From assembly GCA_029931535.1 (NCBI GenBank), contig JAQPZY010001555.1:3193001-3257000 (forward strand): 64,000 nucleotides of DNA, given 5' to 3'. A program made the translations under genes and the position numbers. Below are positions 48,903-60,965 of the stretch, piece after piece; the stretch's first letter is position 1, and each line of letters begins with the position of its first letter. A model generated the notes under the pieces. That model saw only the letters and a list, made by a program, of their open reading frames with translations. It did no database searches and was not told the origin of the DNA. The stretch is from Margaritifera margaritifera. Taxonomy: Eukaryota; Mollusca; Bivalvia; Unionida; Margaritiferidae.

Positions 48903-51175
48903 AGTACTTCATAATTTGTTTTTCATCACTCTACACAGAACATCTCGAGGCCACGAGATGATATTTGTCTTGACCGGTGTCCCATCCATGCTTGTCAAAA
49001 AACGGGTGTTTATCGTCCGCTGTAACATGTTATCTCTATTCTTTGAAACGAACAGTCTTACAATTTATAAATATAAGCATTCAGCTGTTTTATTTTGTTC
49101 CAAGATCTATAGTAGTGTATGTGTAGACGAAAAGAAACACAAAGAGAGCGAGAGAGAAAATATAGTTTAAAAAATGTACAGATAAAGAACTGACGACCAG
49201 GATGAAGTCATTCGAACAAAATTCAGCGCAGCCAGCTTTTGTTTCCGATGACACGGTATTCCAGACCATCTTCCAGACACATACTTAGAAATGAAAAACT
49301 ATCAGTATCTTCGAGTTTAACCCTTTGGTTGTCAAACCCGTGGCACAGGGTACGTAGGCCATTAAGGCACAGATACCGTCAACTATTTGCGTTTCAGATG
49401 ATTTTAGACACAAATAGTATGACACGTATACATCTTATTTTGATGGCCTATGTATATGATCATTTAATTTTCTTAACTCAATACATACTCCACAGCATAT
49501 AGGAAACATCAACCGTCTTTATCTTTTACATTTATGCAACATTTTCATTTTAATCCATTCAGACAATTCTATGTGAGAGATTCCTCAGAGCGGTTGATGT
49601 CTATCTGTGTGTAATATATTTCATCCATCTTGTACTGTGTCCTATTTCCTGTCCAAAGTTTTTGTGAAGTATTCAATGGGGGTTTCTGTCGTTTAATTTT
49701 TACCTCTGTCCTATATATTTTGAGGCATTCTTATATGCTAAATATTTTTTTATTCAACTTGTTTTCCCTCCTAAGTCTGTCGTTTCATAAGTGTGATCGT
49801 TAAGTCTTTTTGAAGTTTCACTGAACCAAATTGTCGAATTTTTGGAGTGATAATCTTTTGCAAATATGGTTAGATGTTATTGAAGAATACACACAAATCT
49901 TGATTGTTCCTATATTAAAATCAATATTCATTGACATTTCTCTGAAATGAATCTCCAAGTATTTTAGTGGCAATTCTGTTCAATTTCTGGCAATGTATCC
50001 TTGTAATTCTTTTACAGTTGGAAGATGTATAAAAAGGGCTGTAAGTATTTTGCCACTTTTGCTGGCATATCAGTATCGAAAGTATCGACTTCAGTTTGAT
50101 TTATTCAACTAGAAATGGTTATATATATTTAACTACAACTAGCACTATTTCATTTGTACAACTACGTTTCTATTTTCCGAGCGCCAACTGATGTTAACTA
50201 TCACTATGCAGTAGTACGCAATATTGAAATGTTCTTATTTGGATTGTATATTACTTCACTGTATTCACCTGTGACATATTCCACATTATGCAAAATGTAC
50301 TTCCCCGACCACTTCACCCAATTACCTCCCTTGTTTTCGAAGTATTACTTATATACAGATGATGTACTGAGGCTAAAAATAACTTCATCATACGCATACT
50401 TAAGTTCCGTGACGGGTTTCGTTTTATTATTCAGACTGCATTCAGATAATTGTTTACGTCATTACATAAACAAAATTACGTCATAGCGTGAATCGTAGAC
50501 CTGAATGCAATACCCTACAATCAGGAATGATAATTTGTTAGACATTTCACGTGCACTACGAAAACGTGACGCACATTCATTTGCTGGAGTGGAAGATATA
50601 GCTATATAATTGCCACCAAAATGCGATCTCCAGGGAAACAGCCGAGCGACATTCTGTAAGCAGCCCGATACGCACGCGCGAGCTTATGACGTCTCAAGAG
50701 GAGCCCGTGTTGACCAGCAGCATGGCTAATCGTTGTGATAGTAAACGATAAAAACAATAAAACTTGCTTTTGTTTCGCAACATTGTTTAAATGATGTGTA
50801 TATTTCCATTAAGTACAGTTAACTACGTATGACACCCATCTTCAATTTCATTAAAATGTTTCGCTTATGTTTCTGTTTACCACTGATTTGCGTGTCAACA
50901 TTGTGGAACAATCGCCACAAAAAGACACTGTATGTGGTTCTGAATCATTTTTTTTTCACAATGTCTTAAATGGATAAAAATCATGGAACAAGAAGCATTT
51001 CAAGATACATACAACTCGATCATTTACATGCATATGTCTCTATTCAAAACTATAACAGTAGGGCAAATAAAAAGAAATAGAGACAAACAGTTTTATTTTC
51101 CTTTAAGTATGTACAATATATTCAAACTTTTTTATTTATTAATAATAAAGCTATTTAATTATTGAAATGAACAAC
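48903..51175. other. Non-coding, nothing decisive
   Basis: A GC-richer patch at about 49205-49400 is open on the minus strand in one frame (CLNGLRTLCHGFDNQRVKLE ... VIGNKSWLR) and on the plus strand in another. There are no splice sites or domain. A second GC-richer patch lies at 50625-50730. A 110-codon plus frame at 50154-50486 is AT-rich and motif-free. Confidence 0.35.
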
Positions 51176-51180
51176 CGTAC

Positions 51181-51247
51181 TAGCCGAATAGGAAGTTATG
51201 CGCTAAGAAAATGATTTAGCTGCATATCGCACACGTGGATCGAGTCC
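51181..51247 (+). repeat. tRNA-derived SINE head (candidate)
   Basis: Box A-like TAGCCGAATAGG (51181-51192) and box B-like GGATCGAGTCC (51237-51247), 56 bp apart, close to the RNA polymerase III consensus. Stem pairing is incomplete, so a functional tRNA gene is unlikely. Confidence 0.45.
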
Positions 51248-51334
51248 TACATCAAGGGTAAACATCTTTGATGCCATTGAAACTATAGATAGGTAGTTAA
51301 AATTATATTAATATGTTATGAAATTAATAATCAT

Positions 51335-51660
51335 ATTACATGGTATGACTATCGTCACATTACTCTTACAACATGATATGAATATCGTCACATTACTCAG
51401 ACTACATGATATAAATATTGTCAGACTAATCATACTACATGATATAAATATTGTTAGACTAATCATACTACATGATATGAATATTGTCAGACTAATCATA
51501 CTACATGATATGAATATTGTCAGACTAATCATACTATATGACATGAATATTGTCAGATTAATCATACTACATGATATGAATATTGTCATACTTATATTAC
51601 TTAATGATATGACTATAATCAGACCAATCATACGACGTGTTATGACTATCATCAGACTAA
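51335..51660. repeat. 33-bp minisatellite, about 10 units
   Basis: Unit ACTACATGATATGAATATTG followed by TCAGACTAATCAT, with central units most alike and outer ones diverged. The period divides by three, so both strands stay open (11-residue repeats, 116 and 114 codons). Neither frame shows any other protein feature. Confidence 0.95.
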
Positions 51661-51802
51661 ATAATTAGGGTTTGCTGGGAACATATTAGGAATTCCATTC
51701 ACGCTGCCGTTATTAAGGAAATAATCTTCTCCCGTGGGTAGGCCCCATTTTTCCTTTTCACCTAGCGTTTCAAATGGCCGCATGACTAAGCACAGCACAC
51801 GT

Positions 51803-53265
51803 TTGTATATTTAGCACTGTTTTTTTTTTTTTTTGTTGCTTTTCTTAGGGAGATGAACCAGACTACACCATAAACTGTTATGATGAAGATTATTTCTCGA
51901 TGTTATACAACATTTAAGTGATATCATTTAACAAACACGATCCTTACCTTTCGTACTCACTTTGGGACTTGCATTACTGTCCTTTTAAATCTATGCTAAT
52001 ATTTGTACACATTAATTGTTTTATTAATTTACTTATGTAAGCCAGGGCAAATATTCAATAGTCCTGGATGAAATATGAATCGTGGCAAACAAAGATTGGG
52101 AAGAAAATCAGTAGGTATTTATCCGGTTATGCAAGACTTCAGTAGAATCCAAACTTGAATAGAGATCGATTGTGTAACGAACAGCTCGCAGGGAATTAGA
52201 CTTTGTCTGGAAGCATATATAACTTTTCCATTAATAGCCTCTATACACAGGTAGAAAAATCATCGCTTTGTCTCTTTATACTACCAGACTATTCCCTAAT
52301 CCATATAATCCCCACATTTATTGTCATTTTAGGCTCAAATATCAATTGTTGCACGCTTAGAAACCAAAATAGCATTAGATTTCGCTGTCATCTATAAGCA
52401 GCAAAAGTCAATCTTGTCAATACTGCAAATTTATATATTCATAAATCACCACCATGGCTTTCAACTACCCCAAACCCTAAATACTTTTTGATCGTTTGCC
52501 AATTCAAAAAGTCATCAACCAATCCTATTATTTTTTCAGAATAAATACAATACAATCATATCCTCATATCGTGGCAATGCGTCCCAGTGTTCAGATGGTT
52601 CTACGATGCAGTGACTGTGCTTTCCACCGATTGGTCCAGACAGTGGTGTGGAGAAAATGCTCCATCGTTGACTGATCTTGAAAGATGTGTTCACATGATG
52701 CCGACAACGACAATTTCACCACCAATAAAATTCTCCAGACGTAATGTGTTCGTGAGAGCATGGTGACGTTCTCTTCGTCACAGTGACTTGAGAGGTATCA
52801 CTTCAGCGAGGGAATTCTGAAATGTATGATACCTCTTCTTTTGTTAAACCAAAACAGCTATCCAAATATAAAATTACGCCAGAAAACAAAAGAAGAAATG
52901 ATTATACTTTATGTTAAGCCTTCGTTATGGACTATCAACTTTATCTTTTCCTTGAATTTCTGTTTCTGCATTAGCATAGAAAGTTGTGCTAATGATAAAA
53001 ATAACCAGTTAACCATAAGTAGCTGAGGATACTTGAACTGTCGTAGGAAACCAATATTTCTAAATAGTATTCGAATCTGTGTGCGTGAATTTAAATAAAT
53101 ACATTATTTCTAAGGTTATCATACTACCAACAATTCAAGGTTTATATCTTCCAGAATATGAAGAACTTGTTTCCAAAAATATTTGTCACTGTGAATAAAG
53201 CGGGCAGCGAAAACATTTCTAATAACAAAATTAATAGCATCCTCACATGCAATAATGACAAAATA
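51803..53265 (+). repeat. Left arm of large outer inverted repeat
   Basis: Aligns, reversed, with 59395-60965. Shared words in order: TAGCACTG, TTGCTTTTCTTAGGGAGAT, ATTTAAGTGAT, ATTTAGGCTCAAAT versus its partner, CCAATTCAAAAAGTCATCAA and CCAAAAATATTTGTC. Divergence is moderate, with many substitutions. In this arm the partner's ORF (60086-60304) is broken by a stop after MAFNYPKP. Confidence 0.85.
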
Positions 53266-53334
53266 ATACTAATCTTCTTATATTATTTCACAGGTACATG
53301 TATGCTATATCTGCCTGGCTGTGTGCTCAATGTC

Positions 53335-53800
53335 AGGAAAGGTCAATATACAGTAGACTGCGTACTGTGAAATACTGTCTGTACATCGGACGAGTATTGA
53401 TAGTGACAATATTCACTGAAAGCTACTAAATAGTTGATCTACTGATTGAAGTTACTCTATAATTCTGTATCACAAATTAATATAATTGCTCTATTGGTAC
53501 TTAGTACTAGGATCAATAACGCTAAAGTGCATACACTTAATACCTGTTGATTGGACGGTAGCTGCTCGGTCGTAAACATATTTGTCATATTTACTTGTGT
53601 GACATCTATATATCACTTTTATCACTCATTCTGACTAATAATAACAATGGTAACCTTACATATGACTTAATCTGGTTTGATTTACTGGAAGATGTAGTGA
53701 CATGGGAGATACACCAAGAGTGAGATCGACCCTTGCACTGGGATCACAAAGATTTATACACAATACATAATTGTACGAAGTCTTATTATCAAACGTTAGT
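53335..53800 (+). repeat. Left arm of inner inverted repeat
   Basis: Aligns, reversed, with 55915-56415: GGTCAATATACAGTA, TGTACATCGGAC, AGTTGATCTACTGA, TTGAAGTTACTCTAT, GACTTAATCTGGTTTGA and GTGACATGGGAGAT. Confidence 0.85.
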
Positions 53801-54109
53801 TTTGATTATGCGAGTCCTGTTGTTGGTTTCCTAAATATTGTTCTTCTAGAGCGTGTGTATTGTAATTGCTGGCTTTGTTTGGTCTGAATTACCGGACGAT
53901 TTGGATAACTGGCGGGAAAAGCAAGCATATACATAGTAACGCTAGCATCGCGGTCTCTTGGATTGTCCTCAAAATAAGCTTTGATTTAGTACTATTTTGT
54001 ATCGCAGTATCTTTTGTTGGTATTCACTACCTCGCTTATTGGTTATTGGAATGCATTAGTTTGATTATTGGTTATTGATTACTGGAATGTGCTAGTCAGA
54101 TTACATTGA

Positions 54110-54225
54110 GTACTTGATTTAGTTCACGAGATCCCACTGCAAGGGAAGATCTCACTCCTGGTGAATCTCCCATGTCAATGCATCTTCCAGTAATTCAAAT
54201 CAGATTTGATAGTCATCTCATTTAG
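54110..54225 (+). repeat. Third copy of part of the inner repeat
   Basis: ACGAGATCCCACTGCAAGG, GAATCTCCCATGTCA and CATCTTCCAGTAATTCAAA match 55955-56040 in direct orientation and 53665-53755 inverted. Confidence 0.8.
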
Positions 54226-55069
54226 TATGATTAAAACGTTCATAGCATATATCATACATACAGAGTTTCAAGGGTATTTAAATGTTTTCCCTGTGATGCT
54301 GGGCTCGCTCCACGTGCGCGGGTTGCAGCTAAATCACTTTCATAATGCATAACTTGCAATTTGGCCTGTAAAGTGGTTCATTTCAATAATTAAAATAGCT
54401 AAGAATGTTACAATTGTTGTTTTGTATTCCTTTGCGCAGATGTTGTTAATATATTCCCATCGTTCAAATCAAGATTTCTCAGTTTCAAAAGAATTTGCTT
54501 CCATACTCCATCTACCTTTCCTGAGTTTTATATGGCGGATTGTATATTTAATCCTTGTTTTATTTATGTGCTTGTTTGGTTTACAAATAAGAATATGGTT
54601 TACAAACAAGATTAAGAAATACTTTATTTGCAAATGACATCCTACCTTCCTTTTGTGCTTGCAATAACAGGATATACCTTCATAGTTAGTTGTTTATTTT
54701 GCTAATGCCTGACGACTGCGGACAATGCCTTATCAACTTGTTCTTACGTAAAATGTGACGTCATCGGCTGATTTGTATTAAGCGTTAAGTGTGTTGCTCA
54801 ATTTTATTTCTTAACAGATTTAGAGAGAATGGATTATTTTCATGATTGTCAAGACGAAAATAATCCCATCTATAAATAATCAACTCACCATAGTGTGTCT
54901 GAACTTGGCCCTTAATGAAGTGGCGAAGCAAGTTATAAGCGACTTATTCCTATTTTTGTTCTATTTTTGTTGTAAAATCATAACCCACCTACCCTCCTAT
55001 TTTCTACAATACTGTCTAATACATCATAGGCCATCAATTGCCTCTAAATTTATTTTTCCAAACACCAAT

Positions 55070-55840
55070 TCTCTTTCCAACAGATGATATCAATATATTT
55101 TCAACAAAAACATTGGCCCATACACCCTCATATCCACCAATATTTTTCACAAAACACTAAGCCACGAACCCTCAAAACTTTATGAAATTTGAAAAAAAAA
55201 CAAAAACAAATAGGCATCTAGCCCTCAATATTTCATCAAAACCACCTGGCCAATTACCGTAGACGTTTTATGAAAACAACTAGGCCACTAACCCTCAACA
55301 TTTTATGAAAAATGAATAGGATCCGGTTAAAGAATAACTTAGCTAATCCTTGTTTTACCCTGAAGTCATTCCAGTCCTATAACAATTAGACAAGATGAAG
55401 CCATTAATGACAAAATTCCAAAACTAAAATATTCAAAAAGTGAACCATAAGCAATATTAAAACCAAATCTTCTTTGGATAATTCAAGTGTCCATGGTGCC
55501 AGGGTAACTTAGCTAGTTCTTGCTTTTCTGTCAGTCATCATCATTGTCCAGTAATTTAGACAAGACGAAGTAAATATTTACAACCCTCAATTACTCACAT
55601 ACAAAACAATCGAGCTAGCGCATTTCAGAAAGAAAAAAAAACAACAATCGAACTAACGCATTCCAATAACCAATAAGCGAGCAAGTGCATATCAACCAAA
55701 AAATACTGCAATATAAAATAATATTAAATCAAAGCATATTTTGAAGAAAATCCAAGAGACCGCGTTACTAAGCTAATGCTTGCTTTTCCCGCAAGTTATC
55801 CACATCCTTGAATAATTCAGACCAAACCAAGCCAGTAATT
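55070..55840 (+). repeat. Two families of degenerate tandem repeats in the palindrome loop
   Basis: At 55070-55320 about four to five ~50-bp units carry CAACATTTTATGAAAA and GGCCACTAACCCTC. At 55330-55840 three ~200-bp units carry AACTTAGCTA, TTGCTTTT, TCC/CAG-AATTYAGACAAGA and GAAG/AAGCC. Both are diverged and non-coding. Confidence 0.65.
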
Positions 55841-55914
55841 ACAACACTCAAGCTATACAAGAACAACACTTAAAAAAAACAAAGAACAAGACTCTGAAAA
55901 TCAAAACTAATGTT

Positions 55915-56415
55915 TACCTAATACGATTTTGTACAATAATATATTCTGTATAAATCCATGAGATCCAAGTGCAATGAAAGATCTAACTCCTAGGGAATCT
56001 CCCATGTCACTATATCTTACAGTAATTCAAACCAAATTAAGTCAGAACGTCAGGACTATTAATAAGTATTTCAAACAAATAAAAGCCCAAGTGCATAAGT
56101 GATAATATACATGTAAGTTTACCGTTGTTATTATCATCAGACTGAGTGATAAAAGGTGAAATATATATATAGAGGCTGAAGAAGTAACATATATTAGGTG
56201 TATGCACTTTACCGTTATTGTTCCAAGTACTAAGAACCAATGATATACGGATATTATATTAAAACTTTGATAAAGAATGATAGAGTAACTTCAGTCAGTA
56301 GATCAACTTTTTAGTAGCTTGGTAGCTTTAAGTAAATATTGTCATTATCAATATTTGTCCGATGTACATAGAGTACTTCACATTACGCAGTATACTGTAT
56401 ATTGACTTTTCTTTA
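55915..56415 (-). repeat. Right arm of inner inverted repeat
   Basis: Reverse-complement partner of 53335-53800. The two arms bracket a loop of about 2.1 kb. Confidence 0.85.
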
Positions 56416-57572
56416 CCTTAAGCACAGAGCTAGCCAGTCATAGTATAAATGTACCTTACTGTGAAACAAACAACTTATATTAATGTATATATCATACAGC
56501 ATGAATACTTATTAGGACCAATTAATATACCACAGAATACAGACAAGTTTAGCACCAATAATGTTACCACTCACCGCTATTTAAAAATTCATATTATGCA
56601 AATAGGCTGCGCCGTTATGTACATACACGGCCTTTGAATGAAAGGTTATCAAGACATCAGTACTGTTCATCAGAAAGCAGAGAGTCTCAATCAGGGTCTT
56701 ATTATGGGCTCAAATAATGCATTGTACGGTGATATTAAAATTCTGAATAAACAGTTGATGTTAATATGTTTTTGGTGCTTGTCTTGAAAACTAATTAAGT
56801 GAATGGCAAAACATGTGTGGTGTTAAATGGAAACGATATGATGAATTTTTTAATAGCTGGAAGCCAGAAGAAACTATTGTATCAATGATTAAGAGTCACG
56901 ATGTCCTAAAAAATATCATATTATTTACTTATAAAAACAAATAATATATTTTTTGAATAAATGGAAATATATTATATATTTTATTTGTATTCAAATAAAT
57001 CTATTGATCAAATGGAACATTGAAATACACACTTCAAGCGATGTAAAAAAAAACATATCCGAATATAATGAAATCCAACTGATATTTTAGTGTAGGAAAT
57101 AATACAATCAGATAACACAAGCAAAAATAATTAATTGTGAATGTAGAACAAAACGTAACAAGACTCTTAGATTTAACGCTGATTTTTGAACTGGAACATT
57201 GTATTTTAAAACGAAAAAATTGTTACACTAACATTTTAATTGATAACAATAGAGCTATAATAAATAGTGAACATTTTGCCTAGATACAAGCATACCAAAA
57301 TCTGAAAGAAGGAATTTACAACCTCTTGTAATCGCCTTTCTGACTAGAAGAGAAATTAAAAGAATCAATAATTCAAGAATAGATAAAATTATCCCAAGGA
57401 TGCTAGGAGACTCATTTTAATGCCGGAGAAATAAACTGATAAGTATTTGACTTTTTAATGAAGTTAAAGTGAATCTTTGGAAAATAATAAGTAAGAAAAT
57501 TGGAGATTTGGGGTCAGTAAAAGTCCAGGTACATAAAATATATTTTGATGTACTACCCACAACATAGAATAA

Positions 57573-57640
<68 letters not shown>

Positions 57641-57721
57641 TACATGTATGCTTGTATGTATGTATGTATGTATGTATGTATGTATGTATGTGTGTGTATT
57701 GATACACATTGTTGTTTTGTA
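56416..57721 (+). other. AT-rich, possibly decayed upstream part of the polymerase relic
   Basis: Plus-strand fragments look coding-like between stops (for example KRYDEFFNSWKPEETIVSMI near 56830-56890, and NVTRLLDLTLIFELEHCILK near 57150-57210) but I cannot match them to a domain. (TA)n lies at 57577-57641 and (TATG)n at 57655-57690. Confidence 0.3.
57577..57690. repeat. (TA)n and (TATG)n microsatellites
   Basis: TA tract, a short GTATATA interruption, then nine or so TATG units. Confidence 0.95.
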
Positions 57722-57919
57722 AAATGTGATTATATACCTCAGCCTATTTATAGATTTAGACCAATAAGAGGAAATTTATACATAGATTTACCAGACTGGA
57801 TACAAAAATAAAGAAGCATGCCTTAATGTAGAACATAGTTACAATAAATGTTTTCTGTATGCAATATAATCTATAATAAACCCATCAAAAGATCATCCGT
57901 TTTGGCCAGAAAATTATAA

Positions 57920-58030
<111 letters not shown>

Positions 58031-58334
58031 CTTGGCTTAATAAATGTCCAACAAATACAGAAGATATACTTGAAATTGTTTTTTTGGACCAATAGACAAA
58101 CTTTTAAGACCAGTTAGAATAACAGAAACAGAAAGAGACATGTAGATATGTTAATCATATTTAATGAAACGAAGAGAATTATAATTATTGTGGAATAAAG
58201 GATTTAGCAAACGTAGTATCATCTCAAATCAACAAGGATGAAAACAAATAATATTGTAAGAATCGGCTGAATCAGTTTCATTCATATTTAAATTATTTGA
58301 ACATAAATTAGCATGGAACCAAATAGACAACACG

Positions 58335-58335
<1 letters not shown>

Positions 58336-58402
<67 letters not shown>
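58336..58402. repeat. (TA)n microsatellite
   Basis: About 33 uninterrupted TA units inside the polymerase pseudogene. Confidence 0.97.
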
Positions 58403-58406
<4 letters not shown>

Positions 58407-59394
58407 CCAGAAAAAGGGTTACGTTGTTAATATTAAAAACTACCAAGGTATATTAAATGTTTCTTTTATTCAAAATTGTGAGTTTAAAAGTATTATTGAG
58501 TCAATAAGTAATTGCAAACATAACTCAAATACATCATGGAGAAAACAAGGCCAGAACACACACCAGCAGGATTTTACCATTGCCTTCAATTAATCTGGAA
58601 AGATGACGGTCACATAGACGACAGATGAGCAGACTGCATACATACATTTTATGAAAATTTACAGATTTGCAGAAACTGTTGTGAAAAACTAAGACCAAGA
58701 AACGCTGCCACTGGTAAAAATGAAAAGCATTATAATTCCACAAAATATATATTTGATGTTTGAAAGGGAGATTACCTAAGAAGTTACCACAAAAGACAGA
58801 AACCTTACTCGCTCACCACAAAAAAGAATAAGTTATCGCTACCACCGACTATAAAGTAAGAGATCATTATCACTTAAAAGGAAAATACTGAGGTCCATCA
58901 CATATAAAGTGTAATTTAAATTATAAATATCCAAAACATGTTCCACTAGATATTCATAATTTGTCTGCATTGTATTTTTGTTTCTTGTTTTGTTGTTGCT
59001 GTCATTTTAGGTGAGTTTCTGCACATTCCGGCTAAAGTTGTCTGTATAAACGGCTCAGGGGAAGCAGAGGCAAATATAATTTTATTGTTCTTTTCGTTAC
59101 GCGCATGCACTCGTCTTATTAGTTGTAAATTCTTCATTTTACCAATTTATCCTTTGTAGATTTTAAATCATTTGCTTATATGCTGTGTCAGCATATTGGT
59201 GATCAATGTTTACGCGACATTAGGGTCATTGTTTCAAATTTAAATTCACGAAATCCCCAGTAATTGCAATTTTCTTTTCATTCGTTTGAAATTGTAAAAT
59301 ATAGAATGCTTCGGTTTGTTAACATTTGTTTTAAATTTGAAAGTAGTACATATGAAAATGTTGTAATAATAGAAATTGACTTTTATTATTTTGT

Positions 59395-60965
59395 CATGAG
59401 TATAATATTAATTTTGCATGTGAGTATAATATTAATTTTGCATATGAGTATAACATTAATTTTGCTATTAAAAGGGTTTTGTTACCCACTTTATGCCCTA
59501 CGACAAATATTTTTGGAAATGAATTATTCATATTCTGAAAGTTATAAACCTTGAAATGTCGGCATTTATGGTTTAACATTAGAAATAGTGTATTTATTTA
59601 AATTCATATGCGCAACGATTGGTATTATTCAGAAATATTGGTTTCCAACTACAGTTCAGGTTTACTCGGCTACTTCTGGTTAATTGGTAATCTGATCATT
59701 AACAGAACTTTCTATGTTAATTCAGAAACAGAAATTCAATGGAAAGATAAAGTTGTTAGTCCATAATGAATTTTTAGCATAAAGTATTCTATTTTTTTGC
59801 TTTGTTTTCTGGTGAAATTGTATTTAGAGTGTTGTTTTGATTTAACGAAACACAATTGTATTTTCATTCTGGGAGATCTCTTATGTTCGTTATGCAGAGT
59901 ATCCATCCTGGTGATCAGTCGCAACCTCCGGAAAATGTAACAACCTCTTCAGAATTCACTGAGTACTTCCCAAGACACTGTGAGAATGTCATCATGCTTT
60001 CACGAACTCTCACCTTTCGGTCTTTAGAGTTTTCCTCCCAAAAGTTTCGTCCTCATCATCGTGAGAACACAGCTTGCAGGATCAATCAACGATGGAACAT
60101 TTTATCCACACCACTTTCTGGATCAATCGGTGCAAAGCACAAATCACTGCACCATAGAACCGTCTGTACACTGGAACTTATTGCAACAATATGAGGTTCT
60201 GATTTCATTGTATTTACTCTAAAAAAGTTATAAGACTGGTTGATGACTTTTTGAATTGGCAAAAGATCAAAAATGATTTTGGGTTTGGGATGCTTGAAAG
60301 CCATGCTGGTGATTAATGAATATATAACTTTGCAGTATTGACAAGACTGACTTTGCTTCTTCTAGATGAGGACGAAATAGAATGCTAAAAAATGGAATGC
60401 AGTTTTGCTTTTGAAGCTTAATATGATTGGTATTTGAGCCTAAATATGACAACATATGGATTATATGGTTTATATATTAATCTGGTAGCATTTGCCTCTT
60501 TATGTAGGCTTCTTGATAGGGAAGTTATAAATGCTTGCAGACAAAAATTATGTTCCTTTAAGCTGATCCTTACACAATCGATTTAGACTCAAGTTTGGAT
60601 CCTACTGAAGTCTTGCATAACCGAAGAAATACTTTCTGGTCTGCTTTTCAATCTGTGTTTGCCACGATTAATATTAAGCCCGGGGCTATTCTACTTTTGC
60701 CCCTGAGGTATCTAGGTAAACTAAGTAACAGTTCATGTATACAAATATTAGTATAGAGTTAAAAGGAGTTATGCAAGTCTCAAGTTGAGTACGAAAGGCA
60801 AGGATTATTTCTGTCAAATCACTTAAATATTGTATAAATCGATAAATGCACTTCATCATAACAGGTTATGGTGTAGTCTAGTTGATCTCCCTAAGAAAAG
60901 CAAAAAAAAAAAAAAAAAAAAAAAAAAAGTTATTACAAAAACACGATCATCAGTGCTAAAAATAT
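59395..60965 (-). repeat. Right arm of large outer inverted repeat
   Basis: Reverse-complement partner of 51803-53265. It contains a three-unit ~24-bp repeat at 59395-59465 and an A-run at about 60902-60928, opposite the T-run at 51820-51835 in the left arm. The stretch 56416-59394 has no counterpart in the left half, so the polymerase relic looks like an insertion into a once more symmetrical palindrome. Confidence 0.85.
60086..60304 (-). other. 72-residue open frame in the right palindrome arm, unknown
   Basis: Begins MAFKHPKPKIIFDLLPIQKV, continues INQSYNFF...SEPHIVAISS and ends KMFHR. It looks coding in composition and its reading frame is partly kept in the left arm, where a stop interrupts it. 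I do not recognise it. It may be a remnant of a gene carried by the element that formed the palindrome. Confidence 0.3.

Noticed and set aside
49205..49400. GC-richer patch with LCLNGLRTLCHGFDN frame on minus
   Set aside because: Open frames on both strands, no splice sites and no recognised family; could be an old repeat fragment.
50154..50486. 110-codon plus frame
   Set aside because: No domain, signal or splice sites; length is possible by chance over 64 kb.
54756..54763. Second perfect TGACGTCA
   Set aside because: A single 8-bp palindrome is expected about once in a window this size and has no accompanying site.
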